Below are positions 22,274 through 34,390 of a stretch of DNA of 64,000 nucleotides, piece after piece; within the stretch, counting starts at the first letter, position 1; the number at the start of each line of letters is the position of its first letter. A program made the position numbers and the translations under genes. The notes beneath the pieces are model-generated. The model made no database searches and was not told where the DNA came from. It was given only the letters and a program-made list of their open reading frames with translations. Source of the DNA: Lentinus brumalis (lineage: Eukaryota > Basidiomycota > Agaricomycetes > Polyporales > Polyporaceae). The stretch is taken from contig MARA01000005.1 of assembly GCA_001792895.1 (NCBI GenBank), positions 1,302,001 through 1,366,000 on the forward strand, in the 5' to 3' direction.

Positions 22274-24250
22274 AGCTACTGAAGACTGGAATGCTGCCGC
22301 TACGGTCGCTTAGGGAACTGGGCAGTGTGAGTGGTGACTTCCGTAGACGCGCCTCCCGGGCAGCTGGCGCTGATCTGCATGCGCTGCGCCCGGAGAAGCC
22401 TATAATATGGCACGGCAATGGCCATGGTACCAGTAGGGTCGCCATGCTCGCAGAATCCTGCACTGTAACAACACCGATTGCTCCCGAACGGAGGATGACG
22501 TCTCGCGTGTTCGCCGCCGTGTGCGCCGCCTCATTAACCCTCATGTGAGCTTGGAGCCAGCCCTCGCGGTAGTGAGATGCCAACGTGATCGTGCATCCGG
22601 CTCCTTGTCTATTTGTAGGCTCCGTGGAAGTCGCAGAGTAGTCGGGTTGGTGTCATCGAGCGTCGTACAAGCTAGGGAGCAGTTTGTCAGAACCAAACCA
22701 CCCGAGGTGACGCCCAGGTTAGTGCTCGTTGGCAGCGCCGACGGACGGGATTGTGCCTGGAGCAGCACATGCACGTTTCGCGTACGTAGGTATCTTCGCA
22801 CTGAACCTACCGGCTTGCGAGAGAAATCTGTGAATCTGTGATACTGTGGCGTAGGTTTCAGCCCATCGCTCACTCGCTCATTCGCGAATGGAAGGAAAAA
22901 TAATTTCGGAAGACTTGTGGGACCGAATGTGCATACGGTGAGACCGACGGCTATCCCGACGTGGAAGCGGTGATCTCACTGCGCCCTAAGCTTACCTACT
23001 TATGACCGTTTGCAAGCGCTTCGCTTCCTTTACACACGAGTTAGGCTACGCCGGCACCGGGGAGTTGAAGCACGTATCTGCGATCATCGTTCGCACTGTT
23101 CACGCGCCAGGCGGCCATGATCAGGGCGAAGAGAAGTTTGAACCGTGCAGCAAGCCTCCACTGTGCTGGTCCGCAGGTCTGTGCGATCACGGAGGACAGA
23201 GAGATACAGTATGGCCCAGGACTCACGGAGAATCCACGTAGCCCTTGCTTGCAGATGATGGGATCCGGACGTGCGTAAGCCACGCGAGCATCCTCTCGCG
23301 GTCGGGAGTCGGGCGGCGGGGTAGAAGTGTCCTGCAACAGCGCTCGCAGTGATAAATGCTTGTGGAGGACGCACACGAAGACATGCACTCCTCCGAGGTC
23401 CCGCTGCTCGTGTGTCATGGGCGGACGTGTGTTGCCCGAAAATACACCGGATGCGCATATGTACATACGCGGTGCGATACTCGGCGCGCTGAGCGATGCC
23501 GTGATGGTGGGAGGGACAGTACCGACTCCCGATGATCATTCGGGAGCCCTGCGATGTGCGCGTAACACGGCGGTGGGATGATGCCCGGTGCTCTAGGAGG
23601 CGGTCGTCGAGCCCAGACGGTTCTGCCGCGACACGGAGGAGATCAGCAACTGGGTCCGAAGGCTGAGAGCCTCGTGGTGGTGGGAGATGACGAGATGTCG
23701 GAGGAAGATGGAGGACGCAGCGCTGCAGGCAAGGCACGACAAGGCACCCGCTCGCTCACCCACGGCCCAAGCCCGCAAGACGCACCAAGCCCGCCCGCGA
23801 AGCCCCACACAGTATGATTAGAGTGTGCTGCTCTTCCAGAAACGCCTTCTGCGCAGGCCAAGCAGCCGCCCCGGATCGAGATCCACCGTCAGCGTGCGCA
23901 GGCGTGCGCGCATTCGAAGCAGTCCACCCGGCGTCCTCATGCAGCCCGGTGTGAAACATGACAGAAGCAAGACATGTCCTGTGATTGTCCGCGGAACTCT
24001 ATGCGATGACGGGACAGGAGCTACTCGACGGGGATATACAACACAGTCCGTGGAGGTCGGGAAGGGGAGGGGGCGACATACAGTCTCTGAGCTATGTACA
24101 GTGCGAAAGCGATCGACGAGCATGCAGGGGACGGACGATTAGATAGGGCTATATACAACGATTATACGCACAAGCTTTCTTTTGTGAGTACGGTGACGCA
24201 TGCAGTGCACCATAGCAGGCGGTGAGCGTCGTGCGAACGAGCGGCAGGCG
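22274..24250. other. Unassigned 2-kb region
   Basis: No convincing gene was found. The minus strand at 23041-24123 is open in several overlapping frames with plausible splice sites, including a hydrophobic stretch RFKLLFALIMAAW near 23100, so a poorly conserved small gene or non-coding transcript cannot be excluded. Nothing matches a family I know. Confidence 0.4.
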
Positions 24251-24984
24251 TCAGGTGTACGCGAGGAAATAAGCCGAAAGCGCAGGGAGATCATTGGTCC
24301 CTGCGTCGGAATAGCCTTGACGTCGAGATCCGTTGAACTTGAGCACCACAACAGGGCCGCACCAGGGCTTCACCGCGGCGCCCGACGTTATGCGATATAT
24401 CGCGCGATTGACCGGCGAGCCGCGCTGCAACGATGTCGGACAGTACCAAATGTGGAGCGGGAAGCGCAGCGGCTCGCCGTTGAGGCCTTGTGTGAGAATG
24501 ATTGTGTTCGGCACACTCTCCGTGAACCAGTCCTGGACGAGCGGCGTCGGGCACATTCCCTGCGAAATTGTGCCCTGCGGCTGACACTGGACGGTGGTAA
24601 CCCGCACGCGGTCTGTCGGACAGAAATGCAGCCGGTCAGTGTTCACAGCCCGCAGCGTTCCGAGAGCGCTAGATCGCACCTTCATGCGGCATGAAGAGCA
24701 GAGCGGAGACGGAGATGAGCTCTGCCTGTACCGGCGGCGGAGTCGCTATCATGTTGGGGTATTGGGTCTGCGGCATATTAGTGGGAACACACTCGCGACG
24801 GTGGCGGGGCCAGTCCTGCATAAGGGGAGTATGTCAGCGGATGGAAGGGTGTGGAGAACGGGGTTGGACATGCGTTATTGAGGTGGTCCGGGCTGCAGTA
24901 CCATGCATTTTGGCAGCGACTGCACCACAGGGTGGTGGGCCGGCAGCAGATGGTGCAGGGATGTTTAATGAGTGGCGAAGACAT
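24251..24984 (-). CDS. MYND-type zinc-finger protein of unknown function
   Basis: Three exons fit in phase: 24984-24874, 24815-24680 and 24612-24251; about 202 aa. The N-terminal MYND finger runs across the first intron: CTICC, WCSRCQNAWYC, then H and DWPRHRRECVP. The rest is a compact domain with LTQGLNGEPLRFPLHIWYC, NRAIYRITSGAAVKPWCGPV and KFNGSRRQGYSDAG, ending in LPALSAYFLAYT. This recurs in basidiomycete MYND proteins of unknown role; MYND fingers usually bind short proline motifs in partner proteins. The first intron begins with GC (AAC|GCATGT): GT donors nearby give a stop or destroy the finger. Confidence 0.85.
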
Positions 24985-25682
24985 AGTATGAGTGAGTAGG
25001 GTAGCAAAGGGACAAGGAAGTGAAGAAGGAAGTGAAGAACGCGAAAGGACCGACGAGGATGACGAGGGCCATTTGGCGGAACCGGAGGTGGTCTTTTATT
25101 CGGATTGACGAGCGGCTGATGGCGCGTGGGACAGCCCGTTTCGCTCGGTGTCGACGAGATCTAGAGGAGGATGGGATACGTAAAGAAACAGAATGGTTAA
25201 GGTACGAGGCTGGGAGGAGAAAATGCTCACTTGGAAGCTTGCTTGATGAGGGCATGACACACATCATCGCCGTGGTACGCGGCTGATCTGGTACCGGGAT
25301 GATATGGATTCCATATGCATGTGTGTGAAACAGGAATCGGGGCGCGACACGCGGAGAGAAAATGCAGGATGTTACGAAAGCAGAAGACGCACCGAGTCAA
25401 GGAGGGTGCAACGGCTTCGCTTCGTTCTGCATCTGGCAAGAGGGATCATGCGGGCTGGAAGCAGTGCCAGGGAGTGTGACACCCGCGGTGACAGCACTCT
25501 CCAACTTGCACTCGTCAGACAAGCTCAGACCTCGGCTGCCTCAGGACTGCCATCGTCGTCGCCGTCACAGTCCCGTCCGGCGCTCCCCGGTCCCCGGACT
25601 CGCCCCATTTGGCAGTCCAGCGCCTACCCACGCAGACGCGTCCTACAGCGGCGCGCAAGCTCTCCGCCACCAATCATCCACC
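24985..25682. other. Divergent intergenic region
   Basis: This is the 5' flank of the MYND gene (minus) and of RBM8A (plus). CT-rich sequence at 25540-25680 just before the RBM8A start is typical of fungal core promoters. No extra gene is supported. Confidence 0.45.
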
Positions 25683-26401
25683 ATGTCCGACGACGGTATG
25701 AACATCGACGATGGTATGCTCACGTCGCTCGCTGGCACATCTATGCGGCTAACACCCTCCCGAGCAGGCGGCGTCGTCCGCAGGAAGGGTCGCGGTTTCC
25801 AAAGCGCGGCCGGTGCGTCCCGCTCAGCATTTTCTCCCGACGCATACGGCTGACCTGTCCTCAGGCAACGATAGTGCTGTCACCACCTCGGAAGCCGTGT
25901 TCGACCGCGTCGAGTCGACGGCAGAGACGAGGGCGGCACGATGTGAGTCTTCCGCCGCAATCTGCTCCCATTCATCACTGATACACCCCTACCGCGTCGC
26001 AGCTGTCGAGGGGTGGATCGTGCTTGTGACGAACGTCCACGAAGAGGCCACGGAGGAGGACGTGATGGACAAGTTTGCAGAGTACGGAGAGATCAAAAAC
26101 CTGCACCTCAACCTTGACAGGCGAACTGGCTACGTCAAGGTGCGCACGTCCGTTGTCTCGTCCCCTGCCCACCAGTTGATGCTCGGTGCCCCGTTTCAAG
26201 GGATATGCCCTTGTGGAGTATGAGACAATGGCAGAGGCACAGGCCGCCATTGATGGCGCGTCGGGCTCGACCCTGCTGGAGCAGACCTTGCAGTGCGACT
26301 TTGCGTTCGTGAGACCACCGCCCGCGGGCCCCAAGAAAGGACGCGGTCGCGAAGGCCGTGGTCGGAGTGCCAGCCCGTCGCGGCGACGTGGAGGAGAGTA
26401 A
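25683..26401 (+). CDS. RBM8A: RNA-binding protein 8A / Y14, exon-junction-complex core subunit
   Basis: Y14 pairs with Mago and is deposited upstream of exon junctions after splicing, acting in mRNA export, localisation and decay. Four exons fit in phase: 25683-25812, 25865-25942, 26003-26139 and 26201-26401; about 181 aa. The N-terminus is acidic ([12 protein letters not shown]). Then comes [20 protein letters not shown] opening an RRM, with RNP1 as [12 protein letters not shown], and the C-terminus is an Arg/Ser tail ([19 protein letters not shown]). Size and order match the family. It is of interest because this window is full of tiny exons and odd introns, whose faithful splicing is in some organisms linked to the exon junction complex; that link is speculative here. 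Confidence 0.93.
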
Positions 26402-26520
26402 AAGTGCCGAACACGGACACACATACATCCCCTGTCCGAACTCTCGTGGATTTCGTATTGTCTGTACACTGCTGTGACCTTGAATCTTATATCTGTAATC
26501 TATTCCGTCCTCGTATCTCT

Positions 26521-26580
26521 CCGCATGCATATGTATGTACACCTCCCCGCATGCATATGTATGTGCACCTCCCCGCATGC
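26521..26580. repeat. 26-bp tandem direct repeat, 2.3 copies
   Basis: The unit begins CCGCATGCATATGTATG and recurs with one mismatch at 26521, 26547 and, partly, 26573. It lies between the RBM8A stop and the HP1 start, in the 3' UTR or promoter. Each unit holds the palindrome GCATGC and overlapping ATGCAT/ATGTAT words. Confidence 0.8.
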
Positions 26581-26756
26581 TCTGCAAGATCTCGCAGTCT
26601 CTCGCATTGAGCCGGACCTGCAGCAGCTGAAACAGGCGGCAATGCGGCTGTTGAGCGCCTCACGTGCGAAAGGAGTCTGACGCGCACGCGAACGGGCCTC
26701 TTGCTCATCTTCGTCGTCTTGCTCACTCCCTTCCTCCGCGCGCTCGCTCACATCTG

Positions 26757-27984
26757 ATGGCCAAAGCAACGACACGCAAAGTCGACGCATCCGGCTCGGA
26801 GAGCGAGTCTGAGCTGCCCAAGTCCTCGAAAAAGGGCGTCCCGTCCAAGAACGCCAAAGAACACGACGCGTCCGATGAGCAAGAGGAGAACGAGGAGAAC
26901 GGAGACGACGAAGACGAAGAAGACGGGGAGGAGTACGAGATCGAGGCGATTTTGGAGGCCAGGAACGGCTCATTCCCCGAAGTGCGTACCAGACACACGT
27001 GACGGTTGCATTACTGACCGCGTCTTGACGTGTCAGCAGGGACGAACGGGCTACCTAGTCAAGTGGAAGGGCTACAGCGAGGAGCACAACAGCTGGGTGG
27101 ACGAGCAGGACGCACAGTGAGTGCCCTGGACCCTGTCGGCCCGCGTCTGGACGCGTATTGACTGCCACCCTCGTACCCCTCCGCCCTCCGCCCTCCATTG
27201 CACTGTGGCGCGTGTCCTGTGAATGTTCCCAGAGGCGCAAAGGAGCTCATAGACGAGTTCTGGAAGAAACATAGCAAGAAGGGAGCCTCGCGCAAGTCGG
27301 ACGCGAAGCCGAAGCCTGCGCCCAAGCCACGCAAGTCGGCAGCGAGGGCAACCACGCACGAGTCCGAGGTCGAGTCGGTCACGGCGCCTGCGAAGAAGCG
27401 CGGACGGCAGTCCAAGGCCTCTGCCCGCTCCCCGTCAGAGGAGCAGGAGGAAGCTGAGGAGGACGCCCCGAAGAAGAAGCCACGCAAGGGCTCGAACGCG
27501 ACCAAGAGCGCGAGCGCAAGGCGGGCCGTGGCCCGCCCAGAGGACAGCGACCAGGAAGAAGAGGAACGCGTATACGTAGACATGTCGAAGTGGAAGGACG
27601 CCGCGTCCTGGGAGCACCTGATCGAATGTATCGACACCGTCGAGCGCACGGAGGACAACGAGCTCCTCGTCTACTTCACCCTGTATGTGTGCGGTCCTTG
27701 GACCTGCGCCGCACTTTTTGTGCGCTCCGATCTCTGCGTCCACACATGCACTGACGGCGGTTACGCCTGTTTCACTTCGCAGGAAAAACGGGAAGGGCTT
27801 CGGAAGGGAGACCACAGAAGTCTGCAAGAGAAAGATGCCAAACTTGGTGCGTCGTCGCTCTACCGCCACCGGCAGTGCTGTAGCTATGGGATATATAACT
27901 TATGCCCTCCTGCGCCAGCTTATTGACTTCTACCAGGGCAATCTCCGCTGGAAGCCGAGCGACGAGAATGCCATGGAGGAGTGA
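26757..27984 (+). CDS. HP1: Heterochromatin protein 1 (chromodomain plus chromoshadow domain)
   Basis: HP1 binds histone H3 methylated on Lys9 and compacts chromatin. Five exons fit in phase: 26757-26981, 27040-27116, 27233-27682, 27783-27846 and 27919-27984; about 293 aa. An acidic, Ser-rich N-terminus leads into a chromodomain: EEYEIEAILEAR, then GYLVKWKGYSEEHNSWVDE with the aromatic-cage Tyr/Trp residues, then AKELIDEFWKKH. A basic hinge rich in KKRGR and PKKKPRK follows. The C-terminus is a chromoshadow domain (MSKWKDAASWEHLIECIDTV ... ETTEVCKRKMPNLLIDFYQ ... LRWKP). Domain order and length are those of fungal HP1. Confidence 0.94.
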
Positions 27985-28777
27985 TTCAGAGGCCATTAAC
28001 CGTGTGACGGACCGGCCTGCCGCCTCCACGTCGTTTTTGCGTGCTTCAACTCCCCCTCTCCGGTTTCGCCGAAAAACATCATCTCGCGTTTTCTGTACCG
28101 CTTTCCTGTACATTCGAACTGTTTGCCACTGTACCTGCTGTCCTTCTAGTTTGCTCCTTGCCTTGAATGCTTGATCGGTGCTATGTCCTCGTAGCTCTAG
28201 ATAGAGCCCATATCTTGCTCTGTCAATATGTAATGCGTGGCATGGGCAATGGACATAGCTTCTTGGTCTCTGACTCTGCAGTCTCCATTTGGTTCCCGAG
28301 ATAGCATGACACATATGGTCTCGCGTCTTACTATTGGCGGACGGCGTGAATCAGTGGAAGCAAACAATGCGGGACATCGTTGACAGCTCATACTAGTCAT
28401 AACATGATGTTACCATAACTGAGGAGAACGTGTGTTGCGCAAGGATGGGCGGAGAGTCCGTTCGTTACGTAGGGGTACTTAGATGAAGGAAACTAGGTGA
28501 TGTAGTGCAAGATATCCAGAACCATCGGGAAGCCGTCCGAGCTAAACCCACAGCGGCCTGCCAATAAATAACGCCACGGACACAAGAACACTCGGAAGCA
28601 GGGCAGTATAATGCATTGGATAGATCGAGAGACGAGAACGACCCCAGACACTGAGACAGCGGACGCGCAACAAGCAGCTAGGCTCAGGCCATGGCCGCAG
28701 GAGCGTAACACAACTCACGATCGCCACGACCTGGCAGGCAGCAAACACCACCCGCCGAGACCAAGACCACCCGGGAT
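27985..28777. other. Tail-to-tail intergenic gap
   Basis: About 790 bp between the stops of HP1 (plus) and the membrane/coiled-coil gene (minus). AT-richer than the coding flanks, and no gene is supported. Confidence 0.5.
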
Positions 28778-31700
28778 TTACAGCTCCTCGTGCGACGGCG
28801 AGGAGGCGGACGTGGCCTCGGCTGCAACCGCTTCCTTCAAACTCTGAGCGACGGCGTCAGCGTCTTTGACCTTCTCAGGCTCGTTCGGCGATTGAGCGTC
28901 GAGCTCGGCGACGCGGTTGAGGGCAGCCTCGACCTCCTCCTTCCCGCGTCCGATCACGATCCCCTCGGGAACACCGACATCAGCGGGGGACTCCGTCTGC
29001 TCTGGCTCCTCGATGGGCAGGATCGAGGCAGACCCGTCCTCATCCTCGGCCTCTTCCTCAGGGGTCCCGAAGACCCGAGCACCGCTGCGCTTGATCGTCC
29101 TCAAGCGTGCGTTGAAACCATGAATGACGTCCTCAACATCGTCCTGGAGCTCCTTGATCGCAGGACCGACGGGGTTGATGGGCGGCGATGGATGGGTGCC
29201 GTCTTGAATGCTCGCGGCATGAACGGTGAAGTTCTCGCTCCCTACAAGGCGACGAAGCATCAGTGAAACGTCGCAATCATCTACTTCTGTGACCGACTTA
29301 CTGCGGATGAGGTCGTGGTAGCGTTGCCAGTCGTGGTACGTTACGTCGTCGAGGTACGCGTAGTCAAGACCGATGTCAGCCTGTGCTTGCTCGGCGAGGT
29401 CCTTGACGGCCCTTGTAACCTTGTCGACCTAGAACGCCGCGAAACCGAATGAGTGACAGGCAGATGACAAGGTAGGGTTGAGGCATACCTCAGCTAGTTC
29501 CTTGTCGAGTATCCCCGAGTACCAGCCGTTGACGACAGCCTCGGTCTGGCGCAGTCTGTCCTGGAACTTTTCCTCAACCTTGCTGACAACACGATCCCAG
29601 TACGCCTTCTTCTCCTCAAGTTTCCTGTTCTCCTTCTGAAGGTTGTTCATGTACTTTTCCGCGCCACGCAAGAACTTCTCGGCATCTTCCACGAGGCTTT
29701 CGACCTCCTTCTGGATCTCGGCGTTCTCCTTGAGTTCCGTGACGGCCGCCTTCCGGATGGCCACGAGAGCTTTACGAAGAGCCTTCTTGCTATCGGCCAC
29801 AAGACTTTCGACCTTCTTCTCCCACTCCGTGTGACGCTGGTCGAGCTCCGCCCGGTCTCTCGCCGTCTTTTCCCGACGGGCACGCAGACGCTCTTCGCGC
29901 TCCTGCTCCGACTCATCGTCCGAAACCGGAGTGTCCGGCTGCTCGGGCTCCGAGAGTAGATCGTCCGAGAGACCAAGCTCAGCCTTGAACTCCTCCAGAT
30001 CGGGATCTGAGAGGAAGTCTAACGGATCACGTTCTGCCGCCGCCTCTTCCTGGCCCGAGGCGACGATCGAGGGAACGTCGGAGACTTCTGGGACCGAAGC
30101 GACCGCAGATTGCGTGACCGTGACAGAAGCAACCTCGATGGCAGACGAGGGGATAAGTTTGTCGGGTGTAGCAACCGCGGATGACACAACGGATCCAGCC
30201 ACACTCGCAGCGTCAGGAACTGCGGCGGACACGCCTGCAGCCACACTCGAGGCGACCGATGGAAGTGCCTCAGCGCTCGACAGAGGCGCGCTGACAGCAG
30301 AATCCGCGGCAGCCAACGAAGACGCGGGCGATACGACGGCGTCGCTGGCGGCTGAAACCACAGAGGAGACGGACTGCGACACATCTGACGATGCTGCGAT
30401 GGCAGTGGACTTCAGAGCATCTGACGCGCTGGACGCAACAGACAACGCGCTCTCAGCTGCCTCGGCTACCGCCGACTTAATGGCTTCGGTGGTTTGAGCA
30501 ACGGGCGGTAGCACAGAACTTGACACCGCCTCGGCGACGCTGGTAGCCTGGTCGGCCGCGATCGAGACGGAGGGAGAAATAGCGGATGATCCAGAAACAG
30601 CCGACGAGGCAACTAATGACAATGTGGATGAGACCTTGACAGACGCCTTGGATAGACCGGAAGAGGCCTTGGAGAGTTGCGACGAACCAGAGCTTCGGAG
30701 TTGTGGCGCAGATGCCTGGGGCTTGCCACTCATCTCCTTCACATGCTCCCAGATTTTCTGGACATGTGGGTCGACGAATTGCCGCCGCTGTTCGCCCAGG
30801 ATAGCCGCGACCTGCGCGAGAACGATCTTGACCTTCTCCCACACCGGCCGGGCGTACGGTCGCGCAACCTGATAACCTTGATACGTCTTCTCGGCGGCAA
30901 GGGCGACGTAGGGGCGTGCCTTGCGTTGCCACCGATACAGCGTGGAGGCGGTGAGGCGCACGTATGGTGCTAGGACGCGCTCGTACTCCTGCTCAACCCG
31001 AGACCTATAGGGGGCGGCCTGTGCCTCAAGCTTCATCAGCTGCGGCACGGCATACTTGAAGTAGAGAGGTACGACACGCTTGTTCCACTGGGGAACCACG
31101 CGAGCGTCGAACTCCTTATGCACCCGGGCCGCGATGGGCTGGGCAGTGCGAACCGCATAGTCGGCATATGGCTTGGCCTTTTCCACGTAAGGCGCTACTG
31201 AGGGATGGGCGAGGGCCTGCTGGATTGGTGGAAGGATGTAAGGCTCGATCACGAGACGACGGTACTCTGCAAGACCGCGGCAGACGGGCGACTTCAGCTG
31301 CTCGTCCTGTGGACAAACCGACAGCGTGTAGATGGTGAACCACAACAGGAAGCCGCGGAACAACAATTCCGTAAAGCCCGTAGAGCCGCGGCCAGATTTC
31401 TTCTGCAGCGAAGTCAGCAAACACGAAGAATGTGATAAAGAAAGGACGCAAGTACCTGGCCATTCTTCTTGGATTTTTGTTTCCCCTTTGCTTTCGTAGA
31501 TTTTGACGCGGCGCCGGCCTGGAGATAGTATCACGGGGGTCAATAAACGGTCATTAGCACATATACGGAGTCCTCGCGTCTCGAAGCTCGTCAGGAACCA
31601 CCAGGCCACCAAGCACCCGCACATGTTCATACTTCGCTCGCAAGCCACGAAGGGCGCTCCGTGTGTCCAGCGGAAAACCTGTATATGCGCAGACGATTTG

Positions 31701-32125
31701 TTGGCCACGGTCTGCTCCGGTGCCTCCTCTGAGACGACAGGAGGGCGCTCATCACGATTCACAGCAGTTTGCCGCTGAACACGGCAGACAGTCAAAGACT
31801 GCACAGAGCAGCCGCGCCGCCGCCTTTCCCAGCACATGCGCCGCGGCAAGCCATAAGACTCAGAGAGAGCGATTCAGCCATCCCGCGACTTGGGGGACCG
31901 TAGCACACGCGGTACAGGAAAGGCAGTACTCACGGCTTTGTCTACATCCGCTCCACCTGCTTTCGACGGGACTTCATGGGTACTACCGTTCACAAGGGGG
32001 CTCGACTTGCCGGGGACGGTCGGTGCTTCTGGGCTGGCATTCTTGGCCAGGCGAGGTATCGGCTGTGCAGATTGGGTGCGGGAGGCAGCAGCGGGCGGGG
32101 CAGGGGTACGTCGTGTGACGACCAT
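28778..32125 (-). CDS. Large membrane-anchored Ala/Ser-rich coiled-coil protein of unknown function
   Basis: Five exons fit in phase: 32125-31934, 31518-31456, 31402-29489, 29428-29302 and 29241-28778; about 919 aa. A Pro/Ala/Ser N-terminus and a Lys-rich patch (KSTKAKGKQKSKKNGQKK) precede one hydrophobic segment, LLFRGFLLWFTIYTLSV, probably an ER-type membrane anchor. Next come repeated helical units with AKPYADYAVRTAQPIAARV and ARPYVALAAEKTYQGYQVARP, resembling amphipathic repeats of lipid-binding proteins. About 200 residues of Ala/Ser/Val repeats follow, then an acidic segment and long coiled coils, with YLDDVTYHDWQRYHDLI near the end. Relatives are conserved across fungi but uncharacterised, as far as I recall. 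Intron 1 is 415 nt, the longest here. It is head-to-head with the next gene, 247 bp apart. Confidence 0.8.
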
Positions 32126-32372
32126 GGTGGTGGTGGACAGAAAGCAAGTGCACCAGGCAGACTATATGCGCGATTGCGAAAGCAGACGACTAGAGTACTA
32201 TTAGAGAGCGAGGGGCATGGGGAGAGAACGGCGGCGGACGTCGAGGTTGGCGTTCAACTTGTGGGTGGAGGCGCGTAGGCGCCGCGCGACGTGTAATGTG
32301 TTTGCATCAGTTTGGCGCTGCGCGTCGTCATCGTCACCGGCACCGTCCTCATCTCTCCGCCCGACGCCCACC

Positions 32373-34390
32373 ATGGCCTCCTCATCGCGCAAGCCGTTGA
32401 CCACGTACTCTCGCCGTCGCTCGCGTCGCCGGGACTCCGACTGCGACAACGGAACCAAGTCCTCTCCCATTCGTCCCGTCAGTCCTGACAGAGACGATGT
32501 ATCGTTTGCCGTGATGGCCAGTAGGATGAACAAACGCGCTCGCTTGGTCTCACGCTCTATTACTACCGACAGCGACAGTATCATGGACGCCGATGGAGGT
32601 AGAGATGACCGTCCGTCGAAGAGACAGAAGGCCACATCGACAGATGTCCGTGAAAGGCTCTCGGAAGGCGACTATATGCGCGAAGATGTGCCGCCTGCGA
32701 CGTCCCAAGCATCTCAGTGGTGCACTCCTGGTGTCACCATGCCTTCTGAACAGTCTATGGTGCCTTCTTCTGGCTCACGGCTCCCTCCGTCCTCTGATCA
32801 GCTTTCGCCCTTGCCCTTTGTTCGCCGGATGCTATCTCGTACCAGCTCGCGCAACTTCAAGGAGAATGCTACTCGCGGTCTTCGTTCCCTTGCATCACCC
32901 TTCAGTAGCAGGCCCGGCTCTCGTGCTCCGTCTCCCGGGAAGACACACAAGACTGATCGAGCCATCAAGCGGCGACCCATCCACCACACGAAGTCTAGGA
33001 CGCTTTCTCAATCTGGAGGACTGCGCGAGAAGTTTGTGGATCCGAACCTCGCGATACAAGGAGCCGCCGTGGGCACCCAGTGCTTTCCGACAACGTCTCA
33101 TGTGGACAGCGTCGCTTACGGGAAAATGACTGCGACCGCGCACAATCGCTCCAATTCTACGCCCTCACTCAAACCGCCCCTGGACCACATGTCATCGGAA
33201 CCCTGGCTGGTCGCCTCCAAAGCGAAGATTCACTCACCACAGGTCTCCGACGCTGTCATACAAGGCGAAAAAGAAGACATGGTCGTCGACCACCTATCCT
33301 TTTTTGCGGACGCCCCCCTGCAGACTTCTACTCCACCGCGCCGACGACGGAGCGCGACAGTAGGCGTCTGGGCCCATGGTCTCATGCCGCAGCTCGACGC
33401 AGATCCGCCTCTCCCCGTCCGCAGTTTTCGCTACGACAGCGACGTGGACATGTCTGACAGCAGTCGCCCGGGTTCTCCGTCGGACTCTATCTCAAGCCGA
33501 GTCAAGCCGCCTCGTCGACGCCGTCGGACAATCGTTCACCTCTCCAGCGACAGTCTTTTCTCTTCGTCCATGGATTTCTCAGCACTGATGTCCGAGACTG
33601 AGCGATTTCCTCGCCCTCCTGCCTCAGAAGGGTGTCGCTCACCCGCAGACGAATATCACACCGGAGATGTTGACTTGGCACCCGCTTTCTCACTAAGTAG
33701 CTCGCCGGTACAATCCATGCGCAGTGATGTCTCTGGCCGTCCCCTCTCCAAGGCTTCCCTCCGTATATCTGGACCGAGTTCTTCCGTCTCATTCTCCTCC
33801 CATCAGCCTGGTGTACCGTCTTCGTCTCCAAGCTCCGGTGCTTTACCTGCCCAGGCTAGCCCCGATCCAGAAGGCGACGAGCTCTTGGATCTATTCTCGG
33901 TCCTTGGTCTCGATGGTATGTGCCGGGCACCATTTGACATCTTCCTATCCCGCAGTCGAATCCTCCGACGGAACGGAGGAAATTTGTCTGACATCTATCA
34001 TTTGCAGAGGATGAGGAAAAATGGACCATCGCGGTCGATCCCGACGACTCTGGCGTGGCGTTCTCTGTGTCACGCTCACGCTCTCACGACTCAAACTTAA
34101 GCTCAAGCTCCAGTCGTGTCCGGCGCAAGCGTGGTGACACAATTCGGGCCTCTGACTACCCGAACGCTCCCGGCTTGTCGAGTTCCTTCGACTCCGCGTC
34201 TGCTACCGGCGTTGGACGCCCTGCTACTCGTCGTACTCGCTCTGGTACTGTGACTCAGGTCGACACTGCCGGGAGGAGGAAGTATGATGGTCGGCCTACT
34301 ATCAAGATGCGGACGAACACGGAGCCGCTTCGTGCTGATGGCAACGAGGACGACGAGCTGCTATTGAAGGACGGCGATGTCATTGAATGA
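32373..34390 (+). CDS. Ser/Arg-rich, probably nuclear protein of unknown function
   Basis: Two exons, 32373-33915 and 34008-34390, fit in phase and give about 641 aa. The start at 32373 has a near-perfect CCCACCATGG context; an in-frame ATG 52 codons upstream is less likely. The protein has basic clusters (SRRRSRRRDSD, PSKRQK, KPPRRRRRTIVHLSS) that look like nuclear localisation signals, many SP/TP sites and no folded domain. The most conserved-looking part spans the intron: LLDLFSVLGLDEDEEKWTIA. The acidic end is DDELLLKDGDVIE. It may be a regulatory or cell-cycle phosphoprotein; this is only a guess from composition. Confidence 0.75.

Noticed and set aside
23041..23737. Possible gene on the minus strand with a hydrophobic segment
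   Set aside because: Three overlapping frames are equally open, no family motif is seen, and no exon chain could be favoured.
29931..30497. Plus-strand Ser/Thr/Ala-rich frame
   Set aside because: Antisense mirror of the Ala/Ser repeats of the membrane/coiled-coil gene; no splice partners or start context.
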